From assembly GCA_007116605.1 (NCBI GenBank), contig SKID01000196.1, positions 1 to 5,445 on the forward strand: DNA of 5,445 nt. Reading direction: 5' to 3'. A model generated the notes under the pieces. It ran no database searches. It was not told the DNA's origin and was given only the letters and a program-made list of their open reading frames with translations. Of this stretch, positions 5,093-5,445 are shown in pieces. Made by a program: the position numbers and the translations under genes. The number at the start of each line of letters is the position of its first letter. Within the stretch, counting starts at the first letter, position 1. This DNA is from Tissierellia bacterium. Lineage in GTDB: Bacteria > Bacillota > Clostridia > Tissierellales > Dethiosulfatibacteraceae.

Positions 5093-5445
5093 CTACAACG
5101 ATTTTATCCTAAATAGCTTTCCTGGTTCTTGAACAATGATGCCTAATGATTCCATCAAAGTTAACTCATATAACAAGTCCGATAAATCGATTGGTATGTT
5201 TTCTTGTAATCTCCCTATGGGTTGAGCACCTAATTGTAATTGCTCAATAATACGATTTTGTATGAGAGAGTAAGTTTGACTATGTGTTAATTCTAGATTT
5301 TCTTCTTGTGTTTTTGCAAAAAAATATTCTTCTAAAATATCTTCGACACAAGTCACAATTTTTGCCCCTTCTCTTATGAGCAAGTTGGTTCCACCGCTAT
5401 TGATGTTGTCAATATTTCCTGGAATGGCAAACAATGGAATCCCCA
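5093..5445 (-). CDS. dprA: DNA processing protein DprA, C-terminal part (5' end outside window)
   Basis: DprA binds incoming single-stranded DNA and loads RecA during natural transformation; homologues also occur widely in bacteria with no demonstrated competence. Only the last 116 or so codons are in the window, and the frame is open to the right edge. The visible part begins in the last section of the Rossmann-like DprA domain with the family signature GIPLFAIPGNIDNINSGGTNLLIREGAKIVTCVEDILEE (compare the usual VPGN and S-x-G-x-N-x-LI-x-x-GA pattern). It continues into a C-terminal winged-helix-like domain (roughly the last 60 residues, QLQLGAQPIGRLQE to GKLFRIKSL), which is common in longer DprA proteins. 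A TTG at 5434 could be misread as a start but lies inside the conserved domain, so the gene must begin beyond the window. It stops 12 bases before topA, whose ribosome binding site fills the gap. Confidence 0.95.
   Translation of the reverse strand, partial: GIPLFAIPGNIDNINSGGTNLLIREGAKIVTCVEDILEEYFFAKTQEENLELTHSQTYSLIQNRIIEQLQLGAQPIGRLQENIPIDLSDLLYELTLMESLGIIVQEPGKLFRIKSL

Noticed and set aside
5093..5434. A separate 113-residue gene starting at TTG 5434
   Set aside because: The frame is open to the window edge and the TTG lies inside the conserved DprA signature, so this is the 3' part of dprA.
1..5445. CRISPR array, insertion sequence, phage or novel defence system
   Set aside because: No regularly spaced repeats, transposase, integrase or unfamiliar gene is present; all six protein genes are conserved housekeeping genes.

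Overview
The window is an AT-rich (roughly one third GC by eye), entirely minus-strand stretch of core housekeeping genes from a low-GC Gram-positive bacterium, most probably a member of Clostridia. Three things support this: strong AGGAGG-type Shine-Dalgarno sites before every gene whose start is in the window, the gene order dprA-topA ... rpsB-tsf-pyrH-frr, and a short (216-residue) EF-Ts. The genus cannot be fixed from the sequence alone.

Reading in the direction of transcription (high to low coordinates), the window opens with the 3' part of dprA (5445-5093), followed after 12 bases by a complete topA (5080-2921). A 316-base intergenic region follows (2920-2605). It holds a nested imperfect palindrome just after topA, a 15-bp perfect inverted repeat, an A-tract-rich stretch, a strong sigma-A-type promoter, and an approximately 90-nt leader that can fold into a long rod in front of rpsB. 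Next come rpsB (2604-1831), a 72-base spacer with a large hairpin, tsf (1758-1108), a 58-base spacer with a compact hairpin, pyrH (1049-336) and the first 111 codons of frr (334-1, running off the window).

The rpsB-tsf-pyrH-frr group is a translation and nucleotide operon: ribosomal protein S2, elongation factor Ts, UMP kinase and ribosome recycling factor. The visible promoter before rpsB probably drives all four. The two intercistronic hairpins are candidate points for setting the relative output of S2, EF-Ts and UMP kinase. dprA-topA is the DNA-uptake and topology block that commonly lies upstream of rpsB in Firmicutes. The genes often found between the two blocks (trmFO, xerC, hslVU, codY in Bacillus; codY in many clostridia) are absent here.

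No mobile element, CRISPR array, tRNA, rRNA or novel protein system is visible. All protein-coding content is conserved. The parts worth a second look are non-coding: the structured topA-rpsB region, the rpsB leader with two mutually exclusive pairings, and the two intercistronic hairpins.
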